This document shows, one piece after another, positions 21,801-34,784 of a stretch of 64,000 nt of DNA. Both the position numbers and the translations under genes were made by a program. The stretch is taken from the NCBI RefSeq assembly GCF_009905375.1, contig NW_027417092.1, forward strand, positions 1 through 64,000. The letters are read 5' to 3'. The notes under the pieces were generated by a model, which did no database searches, had not been told where the DNA came from, and was given only the letters and a program-made list of their open reading frames with translations. How positions within the stretch are numbered: the stretch's first letter is position 1; each line of letters starts with the position of its first letter. The stretch comes from Apium graveolens (Eukaryota > Streptophyta > Magnoliopsida > Apiales > Apiaceae).

Positions 21801-24052
21801 CAGACCTAATATTCACTTCTTTGAGGTCTACTCTCAACTTATGGTAACTCTTCATCACTTTCAAGTTGCAAGGAATGCAGTCAAACTTGTCACAGAATGA
21901 GTAGGGATCATTTGCATTTGCTTCATTATACTTGCAGGCTTCCTCAACTGGCTTGCTAGCAACCTTTTTACAAAGGTGAGTTAGATGATTCACTGAACCA
22001 TATTTTTGACATTATTTCCTTGAAGCATCTGCATTAAATGCAAAGTTGTTGCTTTTATTTATCCCATTCTTCCCATTTCTATTCTTTTTCTTCTTTCTTG
22101 CATCTTCAAGTTTTACTTCCTTGATAGGTGTCTTGGAATCTTGGTTGACCATGGGCTTCTTTTCAACTTTAGAAGTTGGAGTTGTTTCTGTATTCTTCTT
22201 TTCATTGTCTTCATCAGCAATTTCTTGCTTTATGATCAACTCTTTTTCACTGAAGTCTACTTCATATGCTTTGAACATAGGTGAACCAACCTTTCTCAGC
22301 ATAGCTGGGACATCTTCATTTTCAGTTGTTTTTCCTTTACCACATATAGCTTTCTTGTTGTTATTCAAAGCATCATAATCAAGACCAATATCTATATTAA
22401 CACATGGCTTGTTCTTCTCATGGTACTGACCAACCAACTCAGATGCATTCCTGAAAGACTTCAACTTTACTTCATTCTTTTCCAGCTTCTCCCTCAACAC
22501 AGCTTCAATTTCAACAGCATACTTCAGCTTGTTTTTCAAATATTCATTTTTTTGCTTGACTGACTCAAGCTCCACAAGAAGCAGAACCAACTTTTGCTTC
22601 TCACTCTCAAGCTTCTCGTTAGCTTTTGTTAGCCTATTTACTTACTCAGTGGCTGTTACCATGCTAGTGTGTATATGAAACATCTCTACACTCATCTTTT
22701 CCACAGTCTCCTTATATTTACTAGCATTTAAATCAATAGTGGTTAGAGTTGGTACCTCTGATTTTGAAGTGGATGCTTCTCCATGCTCAAAAGCCATTAG
22801 TGCATAGTTTCCAACTTCTTCATCCTCATCATCATTATCAGTGTCATCCTAACTCTTTCCTTCTGCAATATAGGCTTTTCTAGACTATTTCTTCAAGAGA
22901 GCTTCATACTTTGCTTCCAGTTCCAAGTAAGCTTTATCCTTCTTCACCTTTTTGGGCTTCCTGCATTCAGTAGCAAAATGACCCAACTCATCACAGTTGA
23001 AGCACCTTATCTTTGATCTGTCCACAGATCATGTTTTGTAGCCACCTTCGCTAGCTGAATTATACTGAGCTTTTGGTTTCCAATTGTTGCTGTTGGAAGA
23101 TTGTCCCTTTCCTTTGAAAAACCTTGGCTTCTTCACTCTTATGGGAAAATTTCCTAGCCAAGTAAGCCATGGATTGGTCCATTTCATCTATCTCATCCAA
23201 GGTGTAGTATTCATCTTCCTCCAGCTCCAACACAACTTGCTTCTGAGGTCCTTTGTTCTTTTATTCCATAGCTTGAATAACTGGAACTTGATTATCTTGC
23301 TCATCTTCACTTTCTTCTCTGTCATAAACAATCAAAGCACTGGAACCATCAACAACATGTCCATGGTGTGTTTTCAATGACTTTCTTTGCAACATCTCAA
23401 GTTCATAAGTTTTCAAGATTCCATATAGAACTTCCAAAGTCATTCTGCTTAGATCTCTTCCTTATCTAATAGCTGATATTTTCTGTTCAAGATGGTCAGG
23501 AAGAGCTAGCAGGAACTTTAGGTTAACCTCTTCAGCGTCATAATATTTATCATGTAGCTATAAGTCATTTATCAAATTATTAAACCTCTCAAAAACTTCA
23601 GTAATTCCTTCTTTTGGTTTAGCCATAAAACCTTATACTGAGATACCAAAATCCTTCTTTGGTTTGACCTAACTTCCTCTGTTCCTTAACATAAAATTTC
23701 TATCTTCTCCCAGATCTGTTTGGTTGTGTCATAGTTGATAGTATTATTGTACATTACATTGTCAAGTGACTCTATTAAAATCAGCTGCATGCTACTATCC
23801 AGAGAGACTTTCTCCTTTTCAGGTTTTAGTGTACTTTGAGGGATCTTTAGGAGCATAATGTGTTGGAATGACCATGTCTCCATCTGTAGATTCCTCAACT
23901 CTTTCCATGGGGGTGAAAGGGCCATTTTTGAGAATCTGAACATATAGTGGGTTGGCCATTCTTATGAACAAAATCATTTTCTTTTTCCATAATGTGTAGT
24001 TAGATCTGTCAAAAGTAGGGATCTTGATACTACTAAGCTTCTGTGTATTCAT
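21801..24052 (-). pseudogene. SIRE-4 gag remnant
   Basis: The minus strand encodes gag in several broken frames: N-terminus at 24052 ('MNTQKLSSIKIPTFDRSNYT', 'LWKKKMILFIRMANPLYVQI'), the 'TTKQIWEKIEILC' block near 23690, 'TLEVLYGILKTYELEM' near 23400, a CCHC knuckle ('CFNCDELGHFATEC') near 22970-23010, a long coiled-coil segment and a basic Asn-rich tail near 22030. Several frameshifts and stops separate these. It is cut at 21800 by SIRE-3, so protease and pol lie beyond the left edge of the window. Confidence 0.87.
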
Positions 24053-24107
24053 TCTTCCAAGATCTTTAATCTGTTTGCTTTCAGATTTTGCTCTAATACC
24101 ACTTGTT

Positions 24108-24450
24108 AGGACTCTATCAAGATTAGCTGCAAGCCACTGTCTAGGGAGACTTTTTCTTTCTCAGGCTCAGTGTACTCTGAAGGATCTTTAGGAGCATAAT
24201 GAGCTGGAATGACCATATCTCCATCTGTAGATTCCTCAACTCTTACCATAGGAGTGAAAGGCCCATTCTTGAGAATCTGAATATAGAGTGGATTGGCCAT
24301 CCTGATAAACAACAACATTTTCTTCTTCCAGAGAGTGTAGTTAGTCTTATCAAAAGTAGAGATTTTGATGCTAATAATTTTATGTGTATTCATTCTTCCA
24401 AGATCTTGAATCTGTTTACTTTCATATTTTGCTCTGATACCACTTGTTAG
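24108..24450 (-). pseudogene. tandem duplicate of SIRE-4 PBS and gag start
   Basis: A second copy of the LTR tip, primer binding site and the first ~95 gag codons precedes the gag copy at 24052. Both copies carry 'LWKKKM', 'NGPFTPM' and 'EESTDGDMVIP' blocks but differ at several residues. Each has its own primer site: TGGTATCAGAGC at 24431-24442 and TGGTATTAGAGC near 24090-24101. The unit is about 340 bp. Confidence 0.88.
24430..24443 (-). other. primer binding site of SIRE-4
   Basis: Minus-strand TGGTATCAGAGCA adjoins the LTR end TTATCTAACA. Confidence 0.9.
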
Positions 24451-25704
24451 ATAATGAATCACACACAGGGGGGGGTGAATGTGTGTTTATGTTTTTCTGC
24501 TTTTCTTGAAGTGTTTTTGATGGTGAACAAAGTAAATTAAAATCTTGTAGTAAAATGTGTTAGTACTGAATTTAGACAAATAAAACAGTGAACACAAATC
24601 TTTCAAAACTCACTTAATTTTATATTAAAATTAAGCATGTTTTGCAATAAAATTTCTAGGCTCTTTGTTGATAAAGAGTTTAGCTTCTTTCCTGAGAGAA
24701 TACAAGATTTTTCTTATCTAAATTGTTACTCCTAACAAAGCATCCAGTGTTTACTTTATAGAACAGTAAACACTGGTTATTACACAGCATGCATTAACAT
24801 GTACTAAACCCTATTTTTGGATAATCAAATCTTTTTATTTCTGGCTTAGTGTATCTTTGCTAATCTTGCACGTCTGTGACTTTACTTTGCCAGTTAATCT
24901 TGGCCTTTGATCATGCACTCTTCAAGCTGCTTTTGTAGACTTGTCAATCAAACTGATTAGATTGTTTTTGATTGATAATCTTGGATATTGAACTGGTCTG
25001 CACTTTGTACTTTGAGTTTTACCTCGAGATCTCCAGTTTGGTATATAGAGAACTTGACATCTCGATAAGTATATTGGCTTATCGAGATCTCTAATCACTC
25101 TACAGTTATTTTGACTTATCGAAGTCTCTGAGTTCTCTATAAGAGAATTTGGCTTGTCGAGATCTCTCATCTTCATGTCTTCACTTTGGCTTATCGATAA
25201 CTCTGAGTTCTCTAGTGACAAGTTGACTTATCGATAACTCTGAGTTCTCTATTAACAAATTGCCTTATCGATAACTCTGAGTTTCTAGTGACAAATTGGC
25301 TTATCGATAACTTAGAGTTCTCTAGTGAAGAAATGACTAGTCGATATCTCCATTCTTCATGTCTTCAAATTGGCTTGTGGATATCTCTGAGTTCTCTAGT
25401 AGCTTTTCCTGACTTGTCGATAAGTCATTCTAGAGTTCTCGAATGACTTCTCTATAAGACTTAATCTGTGACTTGTAGAGATCCTGACTTAGAATATTTT
25501 TCCCAAAACAGATTTATTCAACTCCAAGCTTCTTCATAATTCTTCTGAGGCATGATCTTCTTGATCTTCTTCCAGATAGAATTCTTAGGCTTGATACTGT
25601 TTACAGAAAAAAATTCCAGTCTGCCCTTGAACATTTTTACAGACTTAAGTGGTGCAATACAAAATGCAAACTTAGATTACAATACAACTTACTTAGGGCT
25701 GTCA
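24445..25704 (-). mobile_element. SIRE-4 5' LTR, about 1260 bp
   Basis: On the minus strand it begins TGACAGCCCTAAG and ends CATTATCTAACA next to the primer site. It has the run of eight G near 24469 that recurs at this position in SIRE LTRs. Its outer half is filled by a minisatellite (25072-25440). The outer boundary is set by the TG end and the end of similarity to LTR-like structure only; no partner LTR is visible. Confidence 0.75.
25072..25440. repeat. minisatellite with core TTATCGATAACTCTGAG in SIRE-4 LTR
   Basis: About eight units of 40-50 bp with the pattern CTTATCGATAACTCTGAG, TTCTCTAGTG, then a spacer ACAAATTGG. The central copies (25190-25325) are nearly identical; outer ones have TCGAGATCTCT in place of TCGATAACTCT. 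Confidence 0.9.
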
Positions 25705-26032
25705 ATTTGACTTAGTCTTGTTATAGTACAGGCATGTCTTGTACAACAAATTTTCTATAAAAGAATGGTAGAGTAGCTGATTAGTTTTTTGTGTACGTGT
25801 TGTTTGTATTGTGTCACGACTACTGATAAAGAAGAGTACTGGATCGCTAACAAAAGGGAGGGTGCTCGGTGCTGAGCTAAATTTCAATGGGTTGGGCTTG
25901 TTTCTATGTTTGTATTTTAAGGCTGTTTCTATTTGAACAACTATATATATATATATATATACCCTTCTCCTTATGGTTGTAATTATGGACCTTCGACGAC
26001 TCATGAAAGAAGCCAAACATGAAGGGGAAAAG
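25705..26032. other. unassigned spacer
   Basis: Contains a short (TA)n run near 25942-25960 and no recognised gene. Open frames here show no family features. Confidence 0.5.
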
Positions 26033-26628
26033 TGTTGGGGTTGCTAAGCAGACCTAACTCCATATTAGTATGATTATATCTGCTTTAGGCCGAGCTCACA
26101 CGGATTTTTTTTTGGGAACTCCTAAAAGGACTCACATTAATGGATTTATCTAATTGTTTATATACTAGCAATCATCCCCTCCCACAAATGATATGGGACA
26201 ACTTCAACAATCCCCTCATTCACACATCGGGCTCGACACCCATCGAATCTGCCTCCTAAATGTTTGATCTGGCTCCCCTTTGATCCATACTATAATTCTA
26301 CTTGGACTTGCCTGCCCTTTGGTCCATACTGGAACACCCACATACCTTTTCGTTGAACCCAAATTGGGGTAACCTATCTGCCGCTTCATAGGTTCTTTCT
26401 GGGAGCCCATAGGAGATGGTTATGGACTGTTATAACCTGAAACTCTGATACCACTTGTTGATCTTGTTAAGAAGACCTAACTCCACATTAGTGTGATATT
26501 GTTCACTCTGGGCCGAGCCCGCATGAATTTGTTTTTGGACAACTCCCAAAAGGCCTCATTTTAATTGAGTTATCTAGTTGCTTATATTCTAGCAATTTGC
26601 CCTCCCACAAAGGATGTAGGACAACTCA
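26033..26628 (-). mobile_element. TRIM element, single copy with two LTRs
   Basis: Terminal-repeat retrotransposon in miniature. LTR 26033-26209 starts (plus strand) TGTTGGGGTTGCTAAGCAG; LTR 26456-about 26628 is its direct repeat, slightly truncated. Between them are a PPT-like segment at 26210 and a primer site at 26443-26454 (minus TGGTATCAGAGT). There is no coding capacity. It is an older relative of the array at 57978-59437. No clear target duplication. Confidence 0.85.
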
Positions 26629-27633
26629 GGCTCATGTGTAACATTGGGCTAAAGTTTCTGTATATAGGGGCTATTTTTTGTTTAAATATGTAACTTTTTT
26701 TGACAAAAACCGAATTTGGCTAACGGCACAAGGGCCCGTAGCATGTAAATTTTTATTTTATGCTTAACTAATGAATGGCTTATTCGTATTATGTTGGATG
26801 TGTCTTTTGATTAGTATTTATTTTTCCTTAACATAATATTTTATTTTCTTTGGTTCGTCAGGGTTACGGGGAATGCTATAGAAAAGTATAGTGATGTTAT
26901 GGAGATAAATGAAGGAAATCTTATGGTAATAGTTCAAAAAATAGGGTAAAGAAAAAGGAAAATCATGGTAACAATGATTAAGGAAATAATAAAATAAAAT
27001 AAATGGATATGGGATATGTGTTTTGTATGATCACAAAGGGGGTTCAAAGGAGGTGGGCCAAGAATTAGGAATGATTAAGAATGTTAATGAGGCAGTTAAA
27101 CCCTCTTTTGACTCCACGTTTTGCTCCCACTTGTATAGGGGTGTTTTATGTATGTGTGTGTGAGAGAGATTACGAATGTTACTTCAGACCTATGTAAGGG
27201 CCTTAGTCCGAAAAGTTCATGAAGGCGAATTTAGAAGGATTTCCCTAAATTAATAAAAATTGCATTTTTAACACGGATTATTTGGATGTCATCAAATATT
27301 CCTTTCAAATTGCAGATGGGTGTGAGATCAGAATACTCCATTGGAAGGAATGGAAAATGTTGGGAGGTTGTTTAGTGAAAATTCTCATTACCAATAAGGG
27401 TTGACATGAGAAATATATGATGTTCCGATGAGGAGACTCAGAGTATTTTCCAGAATACGGGGTCCCCGACGGGACAACTGGGAGATCCATAAAATCGAGG
27501 AAAATATATTTGATGGAGGAGGAGACTTGGGGTATTTAACAAATATAAGTTCCCACTACGAATATATTGTTTTTATTAAAATAAGTCAAGAATCAATCGA
27601 AATTGGTATAATCAATCAGAACTTAGATTAATT
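26629..27633. other. unassigned spacer, AT-rich
   Basis: I see no gene, LTR end or inverted repeat that I can support. Short open frames have no recognisable features. Confidence 0.5.
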
Positions 27634-27638
27634 GGTAA

Positions 27639-28200
27639 TGTTGCCCAGTAAAGTAATTGTTTAAGGGGGTTGGATACAATTACTTAAACAAATCGAATTA
27701 TCACAAAAGTAAAGTAAGCACAGATAAATCAAATAACAATTTATATTGATCTTTAATAAACTGTTACAAAACTCTCTCAAGAACAATATTCTTAAGAGCT
27801 ATCAGGTTATAGAATACTTGAGTTCTGCACCCATAAAGTTATAACCTATTATGTGTTTTTATACCACACAGCTACAATAAAACTATACCAATTACAAGGT
27901 ATGTTACAGTATAACTCATCTACTTTTTATACATATCTAAATCAACTACGATCCTACAAGTCAACACATTCTGATTTATCTCGCAGCTCTGACTTGTCAC
28001 TCAAGACATCTTCAACGGATAACCAGATCAACGGATATATGTTAGAGTTTCAATGGATATTCATATGTAAGTATCAACAGATGACTGAATAGAGTATCAA
28101 TGGATGATAATGAAGCTTCAACGAGTAATCATATCCTGACAGTTGATCAGTTTCTGATTTTCAGACAGATCCTGATTCTTGACTTAGCCAATTCCCAACA
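27639..28200 (-). mobile_element. SIRE-2 3' LTR, 562 bp
   Basis: On the minus strand it starts TGTTGGGAATTGG and ends GGGCAACA. The PPT (TTGGGGGAGAT on the minus strand) lies at 28201-28212. It contains TCAACGGAT at 28012 and 28028 and several CCTGA/TCAGG elements. The 165 bp nearest the element's 5' end match 41485-41649. Confidence 0.9.
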
Positions 28201-28550
28201 ATCTCCCCCAATTTATGCTTTGCAGAATAAGCATAAATTCTAATAGAATTGTCTAGTGCCAAAAATCAGAGAGACAAAATGTAGAGTATAAAGCATATTT
28301 TATTTCAGACTTTGATTTTCATATTTATTGATAAACTCTACAGTATCTCTGAACAAAAATTTTAACTCTGTCATCAATCTTTATCAACAGAATCTCCTCT
28401 AGCTTGATCTTCAAATTCTTCCCATACTCAGTTTCAACAGACAACTGGTAGATAACAGCTCTTAGATTTCTTATGAGTTCTTTCTATCATCAACTCCTCC
28501 AGTGACACATAACAAGTTTTTATACCATCAGGATTCATGGTTATATGTCT

Positions 28551-30139
28551 CTATGTGAGAATAGTTTCAATAACAGCTCCTCCCTTCTTCATGTTGACTT
28601 CTTGCCCTTTTAAATTTATGTATGTAAGAATGTATGATCCAAAGTAATGTGGACCATTATCCAGTATCCTTTTTCTGATAGTTGCAAGAATCATATTTGA
28701 CCATTCGCTGGAAACTTCATCTTCAACTCTTAGCAAATAGTGAATGTATTTCAGTTCATTTTTTTGACATGATCAATAGTTCATCAAGTGAAAGAACTTG
28801 AACTTGATTATTTTGCAATAAGAGTAAGATTTTCTGCTTGGATTCAGAACCATCTTATTTTTCAAGTATAATCGTCACAACTTTAAGTCTGTCCAAGTGA
28901 TCAGCGGTAACATCCTGACCAGTACTATCAGCAATAGTGAAGTTTAACAACTTTAGATTGACCAGTTGAGCTTCATGATGTCCTATTCCAACTCTTGTAA
29001 ATGGTTCATTCAACATGCGATTCTTGGCTTGTATCAACCAATACTTTTTATCCCCCATAGTATTAGAACCAGGTAAACCATCCACCATTATACCTCCAGG
29101 AATAAAGCTCATTTCATCACTATAAATAAGATCAACTTTTCTCCATTTGTATTAGTTCTTAATCTTTGGAAACACTTGATTTTTCCTCTCTGCTCTTTCA
29201 TATAACATCTTCATATATGTACTCCTCCATCTATTCCTTTCAGATCTTCTAAGCATGTTTCTGTATGCTTGATTTGCTCTGTCAACAGCAATCCTGATTT
29301 TTCCATCCCGAGCCCTTTCTTCTTTGTCAAAAGCCATTTCTTCTTCCTTAAAGTTTTCAGCATTAAAAGTTTGAACATATGCAGAAAGAATCTGTAGATT
29401 CATCTGAAATAGAATTTCTTCTTCTTCAATTTTAACAGAATCAAGAATAATTATTACTCTTTCAGTATTAGAAACTGAATCAGGATTTGTATCTTTGTTG
29501 TTAGGAATTGAACTTGGAATAACAGGAGCAGCTTCTATCTTAGATCCATCCTTGGAGACTTGACCTTTTTTTTGGTACTATCTCCCCCTTTTTGGTATCT
29601 AGACTTTGTAGAAGAGAGAAAATAACATCCAATTTAGAATTTGTAGCATTATGACCAGCTTCTAGAGCTGTCATTTTTTCTGACATATGATCTCGTTTAG
29701 CTTCCATGCTGAACATCCGACTTATTAAGCCATTGCGCTTGTTTGTACCTTTAATAGTCACAGATAGGTCAACAAGCTCTTCTCTAAGATCAACATTATC
29801 TTGCTTGAGTGTAGAGATAGAAGAATGCAGGCCTTTGACTAATACTGCAGTGGTCTTGATAGAGGCCTTCATGTCAGGATTAGAAACCAAATGAACAGCA
29901 TGATTAACGATTGACTGTGCAGCTTCCAAGGAAATCTTCTCACTTGGTAACCGCCATGAATGATTCCATTCATGAGTTCTGTGAGCATCAAGAACAAGAG
30001 CATGGCCAGATGATGAACCAAAAGTAGACAATTTATGTAATATCCCAACATAAATAGATTTCTCAGAATAATAGATAAATTCAAGTTCACTTAAATAAAG
30101 TTCTCCAAAATAAATCTCACCAAATTGATACCAATCCAA
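28551..30139 (-). pseudogene. SIRE-2 extra 3' ORF, C-terminal part
   Basis: Minus-strand frames at 29540-30139, 29152-29403, 28855-29112 and 28551-28736 follow each other with short frameshifts. Features: 'GSSSGHALVLDAHRTHEWNH', a long helical segment ('LKQDNVDLREELVDL', 'MSEKMTALEAGHNATNSKLD') and a charged block 'EMAFDKEERARDGKIRIAVD'. No enzyme motif. The right end is an in-frame TAA at the junction with an inserted LTR near 30145. Confidence 0.65.
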
Positions 30140-32466
30140 AACTCCAACTTACAATCCATGAAGAAAAATATACTTAAATTGTCCATCTCCAAATTAAAAC
30201 CACACTTATGAAGTCTGAATAAAATTCTAATAAAATGCAAGAAAATAAATGAGCCCCTCTAGATCCGCACTCGCGCTCATCCCATAAAATAGCCCACCTA
30301 GTTAAGATTACTAGCCGCGAAATAAGGAAACAAAACTGGCAGTAAGAGAAAGGCTCATATACAGATAACCACAATGTCAAGGTCTACAAAAGTTATACAT
30401 GATAATATATATGAAAATAAACTGATCATCAAAATAAGAAGTGCTGACAAAATATAAATGTGATAAAATGTCATGAATACCAAAATCACAAAATAAATAT
30501 ACATGATTTCCCATCAAAATATCCAGGCTATATACATACTCTAACAGTTATAAATAATATTCAAACTAAATTTAATGGAATGCCAAACTTACTTACTTAC
30601 TTGGGAGACAATCTTACACTTACAGGATGTCCTATACTACAAGAAAAACAGGGTGACACAACGGTTTTTAACCGTTATCTAATACCCCTTAATACCGTTG
30701 AGTATTGAGGCGCCGTCTGATACGCGTATCAGACAACGGTACCCGTCTATTGTCTCACTTAACTGAAGACAATAGAAAGCCGTAAGGAAGCATTGTTAGA
30801 AGGTTGGATTAGACAACATATTTCATTACAGAGGGTTGTAAGATACCATATGAGTCGTGCGGTTTTTAGAAGGATACCAGCCTCTGAAATCATTAACACA
30901 GCGGTTCTTGTAAAACAAAACCATTATACTACTCTCGTGTAGTCAACAGTTTCTTAAAATGAACTGTTGTAAACTATTATATTACTCAAGCATTTGTTAG
31001 ATGCATACCAAGATCGGATATCTTTCACACAACGGTTTTTATGAAAAGAAGCGTTGTCCTTATTTCCTACAGTCAACAGTTTCTAAAATATGACATGTTG
31101 TCTAAAATGACTTACCACAATGGATTACACAATGGAACTAACAGATTACGCTCGTTTAAATTTCTAACAAACAATAGTTTGTGAAACTCAAATTGTTGTG
31201 AACTAGTTTGTCAAATTATATAATTTTAACAAATATTATTTTCATTCTATATAAATCAGTTGCAAATACAAATTGCAAAATCAAAACCCAACCATTCAAA
31301 TATGTACAATACAGTAATACAAATTGCAAAGTTAAATACAAAATACCACCTTCATCTTATCATAGGAAACTATTTTCACTACAATGCCATGACATTATTT
31401 TTACTAAAAATGTGGCATCTGATGTGCACACCTCCCATAGGCTAAGAATTTTTTTGAGTAATGATGGAAAATGGTTCAATGGTTGTCACACATCCAGGTG
31501 CTAACTGCTGATCCGGAATCAGTACTTTCTCCTCCTGACCTTGAACTCCCCTGTATATAAAACAAACCAGCCAACCCAAGAATAAAATGATTCCAAAAGG
31601 GTACCTGTACAAATTCCACAAAAGTACACTTTTCTATCAAAGTAAAATGAATATAAATTCAAAGATGGTAACACAAAAAGAGATAATACAGAGGAAATCA
31701 TTATGAGAAGTACTACTTATATTCTGGTCCTTGTTACAGTTTTGAGTTCAAAGTTCTTTACATGAAGAGAAAAAAAAAGCCCACATACAAGTTAAAAAGA
31801 AAAAAATAAAGGTCAAAGATAAGAGTAATGAAGATTTAAACTAACCCTGGAGTTTATTGAAGTTTCATAGGTCAGGAAGGAAACATTTCCAATGTTGCTG
31901 CATGTTCAGCTGTATAAAAACCTGCAGAAAATCACAAAACCCCATAAAATCTCTAAGAATCAGCAAAAACTAAAGAGCATTTCAAGAAAACTCAAGTAAA
32001 TATTACAGGAAATTCCTAAAGACAAGTAATATTATCTTTTCAACTCCCACTTTTTTCAGTTTTTCTTCTTCTGCAGTTATGGAGTTAGTAAAACATGCAA
32101 AGTAAACAAGTTTCCTTATTTGAAACCTTACACCATTCAACTCCTTCTCTTAAAAATGATTACTATGTAAAATTGGCAAAACTCCATCTTGGCCTTTATT
32201 ATGGAGACATACATATATAAACTTGTATCTCCATAGGTTTTAGTAGTCAGTTATACTTGGCAGACTTGTATCTCTATAGGTTTTAGCATCTCTATAGGTT
32301 TGGGTTGTAATGTAGCCAATTTTTTAATATAAGATATCTTAATAATTATGATAATTGAGAGTTTACATCTCCAGTTAGTAACACATACCGATAAAATTCT
32401 AAACTTGAAAATAACAACTAAACCACTACTCCAATAATAAATTTCGAAACTGAAATTATAGTTTAC

Positions 32467-32587
32467 CTCAAACTCATCAACATCGACCTTAAGAAAGATG
32501 ACATCAGGCATCTTCTTAGCAAATTCTTACTGGGGCAATAAAATGGCAAGGTCTACACCATGAAGCAGTGAAATCCACCACAACCTA
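32467..32587 (-). pseudogene. captured thioredoxin h-type exon fragment
   Basis: On the minus strand the peptide VDFTASWCRPCHFIAPV matches the redox-active block of h-type thioredoxins (normally WCGPC, here WCRPC). After a few missing bases it continues in another frame as FAKKMPDVIFLKVDVDEFE, the conserved second half of the same exon. A splice donor (GAG|GTAAAC) follows at 32466, where thioredoxin h genes have an intron. The donor shows the capture was from genomic DNA rather than mRNA. The frameshift and G-to-R change make it non-functional. A CT-rich stretch at 33050-33250 on the same strand may be part of the captured 5' leader. Confidence 0.85.
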
Positions 32588-33339
32588 TCATCCAAATTCA
32601 AACACAGTAAAGATTAATAAAGGAAATAAAACTCAACCAAGGAAAAATGACTAATTGCCATTGCGGATGATTGTATTAATTACAAAACTAACGTAGCTGA
32701 TGCACAACAACCAATCAAAAACCCGAATTAAATTAATTACAAACCAACGAAGCTGATGCACAACAACCTATCAAAACCCGAAACAAACTTGGATCCAGCA
32801 AAATAATAGGCTATAGAGTTAAGTGATTATTACAAACAGATCTGAGACCCAAAAACACAAAAAAAATACCCACAAACACAAAAAAAATACCCACAAACAC
32901 ATAGACACGTGATAAAACATAACAACAGAAACTAAACACTTCACAAATTATAAATTATAAGAAGGAAAAATTATAAACCCTTTCTGATTCTTCCCATCCA
33001 CCAGTCTCAAACTCCTAGGAAACTACCCTTCAATCGCATTGGCATCCCCAATAACAGAGAGAGACAAAGAGAAGGAGAGTGAGAGTGAGAAAGAGATAAA
33101 GAGAGATAGACGGAGATAGAGAAAGAGAGAAAGAGACATAGCGGCAGACATAGAAAGAATCCAAACCTAGCTCGAAACCGTAGTTAGAGAGTAAAACTAG
33201 CCAGAGAACCCTAATTTAGATGGAGAGGCGGGTGAGTGAAGTGGGAGAGAGGAAGTGAGAAATGGGCTCGTGTATAATTCACTCTTCAGAAATGGGCCAG
33301 TGTATATTTCATCTGCCACCGAGAAATGGGCTACAGTTA

Positions 33340-34121
33340 GGGGCCATTTGTTAATAGATGAATGGAAGGGAATGAACTGAATTACTCATGAAATAACCAT
33401 TCAGAGTGTTTGTGAATGATTTTTTAATCTGGACGACACCTGATTTTTTCTGGACGAATCCTCCTTTCAAATCCAGCTGAACCATTCAAATCACGTTGTA
33501 CTCAGTGCATCTCCTAATCCATTGCCAATACTTACTCTTTTTTTACTTCAAAAGTTACTTGTTACTCAAATAATTGATAAAAAGTAGTATTATTATTCAT
33601 TTTCATATTTTTAAAAAGCTAAACAAATAGAAGGAAATAAATACTTGTTTGATATCAATTAAAATTATTTATCCTATAAAGGTACATAATATCTAAAAAA
33701 TTTAATTCAAAAAAAAAATTAAAAAAAATATTTTTGATTTAATAAACTAATCATTACTCGTATCTATGGCATCAATACTGTAATTTATGTAGTTGAAGTA
33801 TTGAATTTTTGATGATTTGTTTTTTAGTTGGTCATAATATTATGACACTAATTTAATTAAAATATAATAAATTTAAATATCTAAACAACTAAAAATGGTC
33901 TAATGTTTTATTTATCAAAACAAATTACCTAATGTTCAAACTTCTATAACATTACATGCTATAAAAACTTTAAAGAAATTAAATTAAATTTAAAAAATAT
34001 TCATTCAAAAATTTATATACTTTTTTTGTCAAACAACATTTCTCGTTCATAATTCAGATTAGTTATTCGGTCAGATTCATAATCGTTCAGAAAATATCGT
34101 TCAGATTTAACAAATGACCCC
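33340..34121. mobile_element. Tourist-like MITE (PIF/Harbinger), 782 bp
   Basis: Terminal inverted repeats GGGGCCATTTGTTAA and TTAACAAATGACCCC, flanked by TTA at 33337-33339 and 34122-34124, the 3-bp duplication diagnostic of PIF/Harbinger. AT-rich and non-coding. Confidence 0.87.
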
Positions 34122-34784
34122 TTAGTGTTTTTGGTTTTGTTACGATTCAATTTTAAAAATACTACATATTAATTTAATTTTAAAACTTTTATTTTAAATT
34201 TATTTAAATATTTGAGTACTTATAAATGTAAATAATTTATTTATTTGGTGGTATCTTACTCTTTCTAGAACCGCCTTCAATAATTTTATTAAAATTAATT
34301 ATTTTTAAAATTAAATAATTAATTATTTTTTATTTTATTTAAAAATTAGAAAAATATTATTATTAGTCTACGCTAACAATAATGGTGGTGTAGTGTAGCA
34401 TCTCTTGCAACTTGAGTGACATTTGTCCTAAGAATAAATACTCATTTCATGTAATTTTTTATTTACTTTTAAAATACTTAAATATAAATATTTATATAAA
34501 CATTTAAAGATCATTAGTTCTAAAATAATAGGTTTTAAACTGCGTTAAATACTAATTTGTGATAGACAATGGTTTCATAAAAATAATACAAAACAGTTGT
34601 ACTTGTAGTATTTCTACAACAGTTTAGAACAAATGATTTATAAGACGTTGTATGAGTTTCTGTTCTACAACGGTTAAGTGAGAATAAACTGACATCTGTA
34701 ATCAAACGATGGATTATGTCTTAAAACCCGTTGTTTGATTAATTTTCAGACAACCGTAAATGAGTCTCATGTAAATATTAGTCA

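Noticed and set aside
32251..32511. An expressed thioredoxin gene
   Set aside because: Only one exon fragment, with a frameshift and altered active site, inside a transposon.
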